From Streptomyces griseoluteus (GTDB taxonomy: Bacteria > Actinomycetota > Actinomycetes > Streptomycetales > Streptomycetaceae), in assembly GCF_004784465.1 (NCBI RefSeq), contig NZ_SRRU01000010.1:1-64000 (forward strand): a DNA stretch of 64,000 bases. Direction: 5' to 3'. The notes under the pieces are model-generated. The model was not told where the DNA came from and searched no databases. It saw only the letters and a program-made list of their open reading frames with translations. The position numbers and the translations under genes are program-made. This document shows, one piece after another, positions 1 through 7,871 of the stretch (the first letter of the stretch is position 1; each line of letters begins with the position of its first letter).

Positions 1-74
1 CCCGGAAGCTAAGCCTCACAGCGCCGATGGTACTGCAGGGGGGACCCTGTGGGAGAGTAGGACGCCGCCGAACT
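1..74 (+). rRNA. rrf: 5S ribosomal RNA, 3' part (5' end outside the window)
   Basis: The first bases match the 3' two thirds of an actinobacterial 5S rRNA: the loop region with GGAAGCTAAGCC, then GCGCCGATGGTACTGC and the closing GGGAGAGTAGGACGCCGCCG. Streptomyces 5S is about 120 nt, so about 45 nt lie before the window. It is followed directly by a strong terminator, so this is the end of an rrn operon. The exact 3' end is uncertain by a few bases. Confidence 0.93.
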
Positions 75-85
75 AATTTTATGGG

Positions 86-116
86 AAACCCCCGCACCTT
101 TGGTGCGGGGGTTTTC
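86..116 (+). terminator. rrn operon terminator
   Basis: Perfect GC-rich hairpin: AACCCCCGCACC, a three-base loop, GGTGCGGGGGTT, then a T run. It lies about a dozen bases after the 5S end. It would also stop transcription of the minus-strand operon that ends at 167. Confidence 0.9.
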
Positions 117-166
117 TGCGTTCAGGGCCCGTTTCCCTTCCGAAGAGGGAGGGGCGTGAATATGCC

Positions 167-1477
167 TTAAAGGCGGCCTGCCGCCTTCAGTGCCAAATAC
201 GCGTCAGCCAGCGTGGGAGCCAGTTCCTCCGGCGTCGCGTCCACCACTGTCACCCCATGGCGACGAAGCTGTTCGGCAGTGCGCTGCCGTTCGTGCTGAG
301 CCTGTGTGGCGGCCGCAGCCTGATACACCGCGTCGATATCTCCTCTGCCTTGTGCCATGCGGGCGATGTGAGGGTCGGCCACAGAGGCCACGAGGACCGT
401 ATGGCGTTGGGTGAGCTGGGGGAGCACCGGTAGCAGACCCTCCTCTACGGGGGCCGCGTCGAGCGACGTCAGCAGGACGATCAGCGAGCGGCGCGGTGCC
501 GTACGCAAGGCGGCTGCCGTGAGGCCGCGGGCGTCCGTCTCGACCAGCTCCGGCTCCAGGGTGGCCATCGCTGTGACGAGGGATGGCAGGAGCTGGCCGG
601 CGGACTTGCCCTGGACCAGGGCGCGGACCTGGCGGTCGTAGGCGAGCAGGTCCACGCGGTCGCCGGCGCGGGAGGCGAGGGCAGCCAGGAGGAGGGCCGA
701 GTCCATGGCGGCGTCCAAGCGGGGCACATCATCCACCCGGCCGGCCGAAGTGCGGCCGGTGTCGAGGACGAGGAGGATGCGCCGGTCGCGCTCCGGACGC
801 CAGGTTCGTACGGCGACGGCGGACTGGCGGGCGGTGGCGCGCCAGTCGATGGAGCGGGTGTCGTCGCCGGGGACGTACTCCCGGAGGCTGTCGAACTCGG
901 TGCCCTCACCGCGTGTCAGAACGCTTGTCCTACCGTCTAGTTCACGCAATCGAGCGAGTTTTGACGGGAGATGCTTTCGGCTGGCGAAAGGGGGCAAAAC
1001 CCGTAGTGACCAGGGCACTCGGTGGGTGCCCTGACGGAAGAACAGGCCGAGGGGCCCATAGGAGCGGATCGTGATGCGGTCTGCTTGGCGGTCGCCACGG
1101 CGGGTGGGGCTCAACCGGCTTGTCACACGGCGTTGTTCGCCGGCCGGGATGTCCAGGCGGTGCCGGGAGCCTTCGACCTCGGTGCCCGGTTCCCAACTGC
1201 TGGGTGGCCAGGCGTCCCGTAGCCGTCCCCGCAGCGGGCGGCGGGACGGGTTGGTGACGGTCAGAGTGATGTCGGCGATTTCGCCGAGACGAGTGGAGGT
1301 GTCGCCGGAGCGGGTGAGGACAAGGCGTCGTACGGGCGCCGCGAGCGCGAAGTCACAGGCGCAGGTCAGGGCCAGGGAGCCGTTGACCGCGAGGATGCCC
1401 GTCCAGCTGGGCTCCAGCAGGGCGACGGGGAGGGAGCCGAGGGCCGCGACGAGGGCGGCGCGTCCGGTGAGCGGCAT
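167..1477 (-). CDS. DUF58 domain-containing membrane protein
   Basis: 436 aa. Two hydrophobic segments lie in the first 45 residues, then a beta-rich region. The DUF58 signature TEFDSLREYVPGDD...IDWRATAR is at about 193-217. A von Willebrand A-like core follows, beginning LLVLDTG near 236. DUF58 proteins pair with MoxR ATPases, which are thought to act as chaperones on VWA-type partners. The exact role in Streptomyces is unknown. Its start shares one base with the moxR stop at 1477, so it is the last gene of a tightly packed five-gene operon. It ends about 50 bases from the rrn terminator. Confidence 0.9.
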   Translation of the reverse strand: MPLTGRAALVAALGSLPVALLEPSWTGILAVNGSLALTCACDFALAAPVRRLVLTRSGDTSTRLGEIADITLTVTNPSRRPLRGRLRDAWPPSSWEPGTEVEGSRHRLDIPAGEQRRVTSRLSPTRRGDRQADRITIRSYGPLGLFFRQGTHRVPWSLRVLPPFASRKHLPSKLARLRELDGRTSVLTRGEGTEFDSLREYVPGDDTRSIDWRATARQSAVAVRTWRPERDRRILLVLDTGRTSAGRVDDVPRLDAAMDSALLLAALASRAGDRVDLLAYDRQVRALVQGKSAGQLLPSLVTAMATLEPELVETDARGLTAAALRTAPRRSLIVLLTSLDAAPVEEGLLPVLPQLTQRHTVLVASVADPHIARMAQGRGDIDAVYQAAAATQAQHERQRTAEQLRRHGVTVVDATPEELAPTLADAYLALKAAGRL

Positions 1478-2469
1478 CAGCGGGGTACCGGGACCTGGGC
1501 GAGGACCGAGTTGATGACCGAGTCCGCGGTCACGCCCTCCATCTCAGCCTCCGGGCGCAGTTGGACCCGGTGCCGAAGTGCGGGCAGGGCCAGGGCCTTC
1601 ACGTCGTCGGGGGTGACGTAGTCACGGCCCGTCAGCCAGGCCCAGGCGCGGGCGGCTGCGAGCAGTGCGGTGGCGCCTCGGGGGGAGACACCCAGGGTGA
1701 GTGAGGGGGACTGACGGGTGGCGCGGCAGATGTCCACGACGTAGGCCGTGATCTCGGCGGAGACCGTCGTCTCGGCCACGGCTGCGCGGGCGGCTTCGAG
1801 GTCGGCCGGGCCGGCGACGGGACGTACGCCTGCTGCGTACAGGTCGCGAGGGTCGAAGCCCGACGCGTGGCGGGTGAGGACGTCGATCTCGTCCTCGCGG
1901 GAGGGCAGCGGGATCGTCAGCTTCAGCAGGAAGCGGTCCAGTTGGGCTTCGGGGAGGGGATAGGTGCCCTCGTACTCGACCGGGTTCTGGGTGGCCGCGA
2001 CCAGGAAGGGTTCGGGGAGGGGGCGCGGAGTGCCGTCGACGGTGACCTGTCGTTCCTCCATGGCCTCGAGGAGGGAGGACTGGGTCTTGGGCGGGGTGCG
2101 GTTGATTTCGTCCGCGAGGAGGAGGTTGGTGAAGACGGGGCCGGGCTGGAAGGAGAACTCCGCGGTGCGGGTGTCGTAGACGAGGGAGCCGGTGACATCG
2201 CTCGGCATCAGGTCGGGCGTGAACTGGACCCGTTTCGTGTCGAGTTCGAGTGCCGATGCCAGGGCGCGGACCAGGAGGGTCTTGGCGACACCGGGGACGC
2301 CTTCGAGGAGGACGTGGCCTCGGCACAGCAGGGCGACGACGAGTCCGGTGACGGCGGGGTCCTGGCCGACCACGGCTTTGGCGATCTCGGTGCGAAGGGT
2401 CTCCAGTGAGGCACGGGCGGCGGCCGCGTCCTCGGAGTTCCCGGCGCTGTCAGTGGTCGGGGCCATCAT
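1477..2469 (-). CDS. MoxR family AAA+ ATPase
   Basis: 330 aa, normal length for the family. The Walker A GVPGVAKT is at 57-64, the Walker B LLLADEIN at about 116-123, and the sensor-1 region ATQNPVEYEGTYPLPEAQ near 159-176. The C-terminal lid has the helical AAA_lid_2 form. MoxR ATPases are proposed to remodel or assemble VWA-domain partners; the adjacent DUF58 protein is the likely one. The gene begins ATGATG, and the first ATG overlaps the DUF4350 stop by four bases, implying translational coupling. The second ATG (2466) is an equally possible start. Confidence 0.93.
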   Translation of the reverse strand: MMAPTTDSAGNSEDAAAARASLETLRTEIAKAVVGQDPAVTGLVVALLCRGHVLLEGVPGVAKTLLVRALASALELDTKRVQFTPDLMPSDVTGSLVYDTRTAEFSFQPGPVFTNLLLADEINRTPPKTQSSLLEAMEERQVTVDGTPRPLPEPFLVAATQNPVEYEGTYPLPEAQLDRFLLKLTIPLPSREDEIDVLTRHASGFDPRDLYAAGVRPVAGPADLEAARAAVAETTVSAEITAYVVDICRATRQSPSLTLGVSPRGATALLAAARAWAWLTGRDYVTPDDVKALALPALRHRVQLRPEAEMEGVTADSVINSVLAQVPVPR

Positions 2470-3641
2470 GAACGGCGTACCTCTCTTTCGAGGGCGTCGA
2501 GTCGGTCGGTGAGTGCGATGAGGGCCGCGTCGTCGCGGGGCGGCGCTCCGAAGAGGAGTGAGTGCAGGGCCTGTTCGGCGCTGTCGGGGAGACGCGCGGA
2601 CATAGCGGGGAGCAGGGCTTCCGGGGTGTGGGCCTGGGCGGCGGGGACGCCGACGAGCGGGGCCAGGCGGGTGCGGGCCGTGGAGCGCAGGGCGGCGGAG
2701 GCACGGTCGCGGGCGTCCGCCTTGCGGTAGAGACGGGCGCGGCCCTCGGTCGTCTCGGAGGCGCGGATGACGACGGGCAGCCTCTCGGGGACGAGCGGGC
2801 CGAAGCGGCGGCCGCGGCAGAAGGCGGCGAGAAACGCTGCGACGAACAGTTGCAGGGTGCCCCAGAGCCAGCCCGAGGGGAGCAGGTCGAAGAGGCTTTT
2901 GCGGCCGGTGTCGGCGGCGGAGGAGTCGGCGAGCGAGGGGAGGTACCAGACCAGATGAGGGCGGGAGCCGAGGAGTTGCAGGGCGAGCGAGGCGTTGCCC
3001 TGCTTGTCGAGACGGTTGTTGAGGAGGATGTCGGGCGCGCCCAGGAGGACGGTGTCGCCGGTGCCCGAGGTCGCCGGGAGGCGGAGGAGGGTGGCGCGTC
3101 GCTCGCTGGGGTAGCAGGCGTCGGCGTCGTCGGCGGTGGTGCGGTAGCGGATGCCGCCGGTCTCGGCGCTGCCCGCCCGGCGGGCCTCGGGGAGGGTGCA
3201 GTCGGGGTCGAGTGTGGTCTCGAGCGTGGTGACAGGGCTCGCGGTGACGCCGGGGGCGAGGCGGCCGACGGACCAGTCGCCGGGGGCGACGAGCACGGTG
3301 CGGCCGCCGGAGGATGCCGTGGCCTTGGCCAGCCGGGTCTGTTGGTGGTGGGTCAGCAGGTCGGGTACGGCTACCAGGAGAGTGGTGTCCGGGCCGACGG
3401 CCTCGCGTGCCGCGTCGAGGGTGGTCACCACGCGGGTGGTGACCCCTCGGTCGGCGAGGAGTTCGGCTACGGCCCGGCTGCCGCTGGGGTCGGCCGAGCG
3501 GGGGTCGAGGTCGCCGTGCTGGGTCTGGGAGCGGATGACGGCGATGGCGACGGCACCGGCCAGCAGCAGGACGACGGCGAGGGCGATCCCCCGGTGGCGG
3601 GTCCAGATATGACGGGCGGTGAGGGCGGACGAGGTGGTCAT
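2466..3641 (-). CDS. DUF4350 domain-containing membrane protein
   Basis: 391 aa from the ATG at 3641 (MTTSSALTARHIW). The open frame runs further upstream, but that part is a shadow of the neighbouring gene. A TM helix (about 14-33, LAVVLLLAGAVAIAVI) is followed by a DUF4350 region starting DPSGSRAVAELLADRGV, a Rossmann-like GATase1-type fold. A second hydrophobic stretch (LQLFVAAFLAAFCRG) lies about two thirds along, with a soluble C-terminus. The upstream stop TGA and this ATG share one base (TGATG). It is found in DUF58/MoxR operons of actinobacteria; its biochemical role is not known. Confidence 0.88.
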   Translation of the reverse strand: MTTSSALTARHIWTRHRGIALAVVLLLAGAVAIAVIRSQTQHGDLDPRSADPSGSRAVAELLADRGVTTRVVTTLDAAREAVGPDTTLLVAVPDLLTHHQQTRLAKATASSGGRTVLVAPGDWSVGRLAPGVTASPVTTLETTLDPDCTLPEARRAGSAETGGIRYRTTADDADACYPSERRATLLRLPATSGTGDTVLLGAPDILLNNRLDKQGNASLALQLLGSRPHLVWYLPSLADSSAADTGRKSLFDLLPSGWLWGTLQLFVAAFLAAFCRGRRFGPLVPERLPVVIRASETTEGRARLYRKADARDRASAALRSTARTRLAPLVGVPAAQAHTPEALLPAMSARLPDSAEQALHSLLFGAPPRDDAALIALTDRLDALEREVRRS

Positions 3642-4369
3642 CAGGTCTTCCCGTCGGGGGAGGCGCTGGTCACCAGTGTGGGGCGGGCGCGTTCGACGTC
3701 GCTGTCGAGTTGGGCGACACGTTGGTACGTCTGCTGGTCGGCGGTGCGGCCGCCGTATGTGACGTCGTCGAAGTGGCGGGCGGCGGCGTGGAGTGCGCCC
3801 GCGTGGGCAGGGAGGGTGCGGCCGGCCTCGGCGGCGGCTTCGTCGGCGGTGCGGCCGGGGCGGACGTCGAGCAGGGCGCGTTCCTCCAGGGCTCGGACGA
3901 TGGCTCGCATGCGTTCCTGGACCGCCTGGTTCCAGTGGCCCTGGGCGGCGTGCGCGTCGGCGGCGGCTCGGTGTTCGGCGGCGGTGCGCGGGCGTTCGTC
4001 GAACAGCGGGGCGGCCGCGACGGAGCTGCGGCGCGGGGTGCCCAGCCGCCACCACAGGGCGGCCAGTACGGCGATGACGCACAGGACCACGACGAGGAGG
4101 CCGAGCGAGCCGCCCGGTGTCGCCGAGGCGGCCTTGGCGAGGAGCTTGCCGAGCCACGCCCAGAACGCGTTCAGGGCGCGCTGGAACAGGCTGGGGTCGT
4201 TCTCGTGGTACATCCGCTTGGCCAGCTCGCGGCGGGCCGCCTCACGGGCGGGGTCGCGCGGGACGGTCACGGGCGGTTCGTCGCCGGACATGCGCGACGC
4301 GAAGGTGGTGAGGCGGGCGGCGCCGGACATGGCCGACGCCGCCGTGAGAACTCCCCCCGTCATGCTCAC
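3641..4369 (-). CDS. DUF4129 domain-containing membrane protein
   Basis: 242 aa. An extracytoplasmic N-terminal region is followed by one TM helix at about 85-107 (GLLVVVLCVIAVLAALWW) and a helical DUF4129 domain near 130-215. That domain contains the HWNQAVQERMRAIVRALEERALLDVRPGRT-type core typical of the family. In many actinobacteria DUF4129 is the tail of a transglutaminase-like membrane protein in MoxR/DUF58 operons; here it is a stand-alone protein. It lies 4 bases after the GDPD-type gene and overlaps the next start by one base, so it is co-transcribed. Confidence 0.87.
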   Translation of the reverse strand: MSMTGGVLTAASAMSGAARLTTFASRMSGDEPPVTVPRDPAREAARRELAKRMYHENDPSLFQRALNAFWAWLGKLLAKAASATPGGSLGLLVVVLCVIAVLAALWWRLGTPRRSSVAAAPLFDERPRTAAEHRAAADAHAAQGHWNQAVQERMRAIVRALEERALLDVRPGRTADEAAAEAGRTLPAHAGALHAAARHFDDVTYGGRTADQQTYQRVAQLDSDVERARPTLVTSASPDGKT

Positions 4370-4373
4370 CGCA

Positions 4374-5747
4374 TCAGCTCCCCGGCACCGGGCCGGGCGT
4401 GGCGCCGGGGGTGTGGCCCTGGACGCCGGCGGCGCGGGCCAGTTCGAGGTCGAGGGCCTCGCGGCGGATGCGCTGGTCGATGTAGAGGAGCACGGTGACC
4501 CCGGCCTTGACCGGCATGGTGAGCGTGGCGCCGATGACCGAGCCGATGCCGGTGATGAGCAGGAACGACCAGCTGGCCGGCTGGGCGCCGGTGCCCATCA
4601 GGGCGGTCATCTTCTCCCCGTTGACGGCGAACGCGATGACGGTGAAGGGGATCACCGCGATCCACGAGACCATGTTGGCGATGAGCCCGGCGAGGAACTG
4701 CACGCCGAGGACGCGCCACCAGGAGCCCTGGACCAGCTTGGCCGACCGGCTCAGCGACTTCCACACGCCCTGTCGCTCCAGCATCAGAGCGGGCGAGGCG
4801 AGGGAGAAGCGGACGGTCAGCCAGATCACGACGACGACGGCCGCCAGGATGCCCAGGACGAGCAGGACGACGGCAGGTGCGTCGAAGCCCGCGACGAGCC
4901 CCACGACGAGGCCGGGCAGCGCGCCGGCGACCAGGATGCCGCCGGTGATGAGGGCCAGCAGCATGAGGAGGCCGAGCAGCTTGAGGAGCTGGCCGCGGGA
5001 CTCGCGCCACGCCTCGCCGATGCTGATCGGCTTGCCGAGGACGGCGCGGCTGGTCACCGTCGTCAGCAGCGCGGTGGCCACGATGGTGCCAACTACGGAG
5101 ACCACGCCGACGAGCAGCGCACCGGCCGTGATCGAGCCGAGGGAGCGCAGTGCCTCGGCGGGGGTGACGTCGGGGTCGCTGAGTGTGCTGGTCGTGTCCT
5201 TCAGAAGGACGCCCTGGAGCAGGAGCGCGCAGAGCTCGGTGAGGACCGCCACCGTCAGGGAGATGCCGAGGACGGTGCGCCAGTAGGCGCGCATGGTGGA
5301 GATGGCGCCGTCGAGTATCTCGCCGATGCTGAGCGGGCGCAGCGGGATGACACCGGGCTTCGCGGCGGGCGGGGGACCGCCCCATCCGTTGCCCCAGGCC
5401 GGGGGTCCGCCCCATCCGGCGGGCGGCTGGCCGCCCCAGCCCGCGCCCGGTGGCGGCGGGGGTGCCTGGCCGGGGGCGGGCGCGCCGGTGGGCGCCGACC
5501 ACTGTCCGGGCGGCGGCTGACCCTCGGCCCACTTGGCCTCCGAGGCCTTGGCCTCCGGGGCTTCCGGACCCTTCGCGTCCGAGGTCTTCGCGTCCGGGCT
5601 CTGCGGAGCCTCGCCCGGCTGCGCCGCCGGTTCGACGGGCGCGGGCTTGTCGGTGGGCGTGGGCTCGGCGGCGCCGGGCGCGCCGGTCTGCCGTTCCTCG
5701 GACGACGGGTCGGGTCCGGGCGAAGCCCAGCCCGGCGTGTCACTCAT
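4374..5747 (-). CDS. Glycerophosphoryl diester phosphodiesterase membrane-domain protein
   Basis: 457 aa from ATG 5747 (MSDTPGWASPG), chosen because AAGGAG lies 7 bases upstream; the frame is open 24 codons further but without an SD. The first ~115 residues are Pro/Ala/Gly-rich and cytoplasmic, with repeated AK/EA motifs and a GWGGPP tract. They are followed by RPLSIGEILDGAISTMR and about six to eight TM helices of the GPDPase_memb type. There is no phosphodiesterase catalytic domain. Such stand-alone membrane domains have unknown function. It is the first gene of the DUF4129-DUF4350-MoxR-DUF58 operon. Confidence 0.85.
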   Translation of the reverse strand: MSDTPGWASPGPDPSSEERQTGAPGAAEPTPTDKPAPVEPAAQPGEAPQSPDAKTSDAKGPEAPEAKASEAKWAEGQPPPGQWSAPTGAPAPGQAPPPPPGAGWGGQPPAGWGGPPAWGNGWGGPPPAAKPGVIPLRPLSIGEILDGAISTMRAYWRTVLGISLTVAVLTELCALLLQGVLLKDTTSTLSDPDVTPAEALRSLGSITAGALLVGVVSVVGTIVATALLTTVTSRAVLGKPISIGEAWRESRGQLLKLLGLLMLLALITGGILVAGALPGLVVGLVAGFDAPAVVLLVLGILAAVVVVIWLTVRFSLASPALMLERQGVWKSLSRSAKLVQGSWWRVLGVQFLAGLIANMVSWIAVIPFTVIAFAVNGEKMTALMGTGAQPASWSFLLITGIGSVIGATLTMPVKAGVTVLLYIDQRIRREALDLELARAAGVQGHTPGATPGPVPGS

Positions 5748-5887
5748 CGAAGCTCCTTCACGATGCCCGTCCGCGGTCGCGGCGGCAGGTTGGCAGCCAT
5801 CGTGCCATGGCCAGCTCACGGTGTGACCTGGTGCGGTGGGCCCCGTACTCCATCAATTCTCCGCCGGATACGGGGCAGACTCACCGC

Positions 5888-7030
5888 ATGGCTGATCAGC
5901 AGGCGCGACCCGGTGAGGACAAGCGGCCGAGCGAGATACCGGTCATCCGATGGGAGGAACCACCCGAGGGACCCGTACTGATCCTTCTCGACCAGACGAG
6001 GCTTCCGTCCGAGGAGGTCGAGCTGGTGTGCACGGACGCGTCCGCGCTGATGGAGGCGATCCGCGCGCTCGCGGTGCGCGGTGCGCCGGTGCTGGGCATC
6101 GCGGGCGCGTACGGCGTCGCGCTGGCCGCCGCGCGCGGCTTCGACGTGGACGAGGCCGCGGAGGCGCTGGAAAGTGCCCGGCCGACGGCGGTGAACCTGT
6201 CCGTAGGCGTGCGCCGGGCTTTGGCCGCGTACCGGGACGCGCTGACCACGACCGGAGACCCGACGGCGGCGGCGACGGCGGCGCTCGCGGCGGCGCAGGC
6301 GCTGCACCGGGAGGACGCGGAGGCGAGCGCGCGGATGGCCGCGCACGGTCTGGCGCTGCTGGACGAGCTGATGCCGGGCGGCGGCCACCGGGTGCTGACC
6401 CACTGCAACACCGGTGCGCTGGTGTCGGGCGGGGAGGGCACGGCGTTCGCGGTGGCGCTGGCCGCGCACCGGGCGGGGCGGCTGCGGCGGCTCTGGGTGG
6501 ACGAGACGCGCCCCCTGTTGCAGGGGGCGCGTCTGACGGCGTGGGAGGCGGCGCGCAGGGGGATGGCGTACACGCTGCTCACGGACAGCGCGGCCGGTTC
6601 GCTGTTCGCGGCCGGGGAGGTGGACGCCGTGCTGATCGGCGCGGACCGGATCGCGGCCGACGGCTCGGTGGCGAACAAGGTGGGCAGCTATCCGCTGGCG
6701 GTGCTGGCGCGCTACCACCACGTGCCGTTCATCGTGGTGGCGCCGGTGACCACCATCGACCCGGACACCCCGGACGGGGCGTCCATCGAGGTGGAGCAGC
6801 GGCCGGGCTTCGAGGTGACCGAGATCCTCACGCCCCAGGCGTCGGCGGTGGGCGGAGGCGGCGGGGTGCCGTTGGCGCCGCTGGGCACGCAGGCGTACAA
6901 CCCGGCGTTCGACGTGACACCGCCCGAACTGGTGACGGCGATCGTCACCGAGGAGGGCGCCGTATCTCCGGTGACCCCTCAGGCGCTGGCGGCGCTGTCC
7001 GCGCGGGCCCGGGCCACGCCGGCCGCCTGA
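5888..7030 (+). CDS. mtnA: S-methyl-5-thioribose-1-phosphate isomerase
   Basis: 380 aa. It converts 5-methylthioribose 1-phosphate to methylthioribulose 1-phosphate in the cytoplasmic methionine salvage pathway. Family features: AVRGAPVLGIAGAYG near the N-terminus, the catalytic cysteine in THCNTGAL (Cys173), and the catalytic aspartate in IGADRIAADGS (Asp253), followed by NKVGSY. The start at 5888 (MADQQARPGED) is preceded by GGGGCAG, a modest SD; the frame is open much further upstream, but that part is antisense to the previous gene. It stands alone, divergent from the DUF58/MoxR operon and followed by an inverted repeat. Confidence 0.94.
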   Translation: MADQQARPGEDKRPSEIPVIRWEEPPEGPVLILLDQTRLPSEEVELVCTDASALMEAIRALAVRGAPVLGIAGAYGVALAAARGFDVDEAAEALESARPTAVNLSVGVRRALAAYRDALTTTGDPTAAATAALAAAQALHREDAEASARMAAHGLALLDELMPGGGHRVLTHCNTGALVSGGEGTAFAVALAAHRAGRLRRLWVDETRPLLQGARLTAWEAARRGMAYTLLTDSAAGSLFAAGEVDAVLIGADRIAADGSVANKVGSYPLAVLARYHHVPFIVVAPVTTIDPDTPDGASIEVEQRPGFEVTEILTPQASAVGGGGGVPLAPLGTQAYNPAFDVTPPELVTAIVTEEGAVSPVTPQALAALSARARATPAA

Positions 7031-7039
7031 GAGCCGCAC

Positions 7040-7079
7040 CGGCTGCCGGAGCCGTCCGCCCGTTCGGCCCCGGCAGCCG
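7040..7079 (+). terminator. Possible mtnA terminator
   Basis: Inverted repeat with perfect 10-base arms (CGGCTGCCGG / CCGGCAGCCG) separated by about 20 bases, starting 10 bases after the mtnA stop. It has no T run, as is common in Streptomyces. Confidence 0.5.
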
Positions 7080-7180
7080 TCCCCTGCGCGCCAGGGGCAG
7101 ACAGTGACCGCTCCATACGACTATCGTCACAGGCCAGTGACGTGCCTCACCTGCGGCTCTGTCGTCGTTATGAGAATGGG

Positions 7181-7870
7181 ATGATGTCGTTTATGAAGGG
7201 ACGAGTCCTTGTCGTCGACGACGACACCGCACTGGCCGAGATGCTCGGCATCGTGCTGCGTGGTGAAGGTTTTGAGCCGTCTTTCGTAGCCGACGGGGAC
7301 AAGGCGCTGGCTGCTTTCCGGGAGTCCAAGCCCGATCTGGTGCTGCTGGACCTGATGCTGCCCGGCAGGGACGGCATCGAGGTGTGCCGCCTGATCCGGG
7401 CGGAGTCCGGGGTGCCGATCGTGATGCTCACCGCCAAGAGTGACACCGTCGATGTCGTCGTGGGCCTGGAGTCGGGCGCGGACGACTACATCGTGAAGCC
7501 GTTCAAGCCGAAGGAGCTGGTGGCCCGTATCCGGGCGCGGCTGCGGAGGTCGGAGGAGCCGGCGCCGGAGCAGCTCACCATCGGCGATCTGGTGATCGAC
7601 GTGGCCGGGCACTCCGTGAAGCGGAACGGGCAGTCGATCGCGCTGACCCCGCTGGAGTTCGACCTGCTCGTCGCGCTCGCGCGCAAGCCGTGGCAGGTGT
7701 TCACCCGCGAGGTGCTGCTGGAGCAGGTCTGGGGCTACCGGCACGCCGCCGACACCCGCCTGGTCAATGTGCATGTGCAGCGGCTGCGTTCCAAGGTCGA
7801 GAAGGACCCGGAGCGGCCCGAGATCGTGGTGACCGTCCGAGGTGTCGGCTACAAGGCCGGACCGAGCTGA
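7181..7870 (+). CDS. mtrA: Response regulator MtrA (OmpR family)
   Basis: 229 aa. The receiver domain begins RVLVVDDD and has the phospho-acceptor Asp57 in LLDLMLPG. The conserved Lys is in IVKPFKPKEL. The winged-helix output domain ends RGVGYKAGPS. MtrA is the essential or developmental actinobacterial regulator of cell-cycle, cell-wall and, in Streptomyces, development and antibiotic genes. It is phosphorylated by MtrB. Three candidate ATGs (7181, 7184, 7193) precede KGRVLVV; 7181 gives the usual length, but 7193 is possible. The gene is one base from mtrB. Confidence 0.95.
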   Translation: MMSFMKGRVLVVDDDTALAEMLGIVLRGEGFEPSFVADGDKALAAFRESKPDLVLLDLMLPGRDGIEVCRLIRAESGVPIVMLTAKSDTVDVVVGLESGADDYIVKPFKPKELVARIRARLRRSEEPAPEQLTIGDLVIDVAGHSVKRNGQSIALTPLEFDLLVALARKPWQVFTREVLLEQVWGYRHAADTRLVNVHVQRLRSKVEKDPERPEIVVTVRGVGYKAGPS

Positions 7871-7871
7871 C

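Noticed and set aside
2562..5981. 1139-codon plus-strand frame across the DUF58/MoxR operon
   Set aside because: It is low-complexity Gly/Ala/Arg/Asp, has no family match and is antisense to four real genes.
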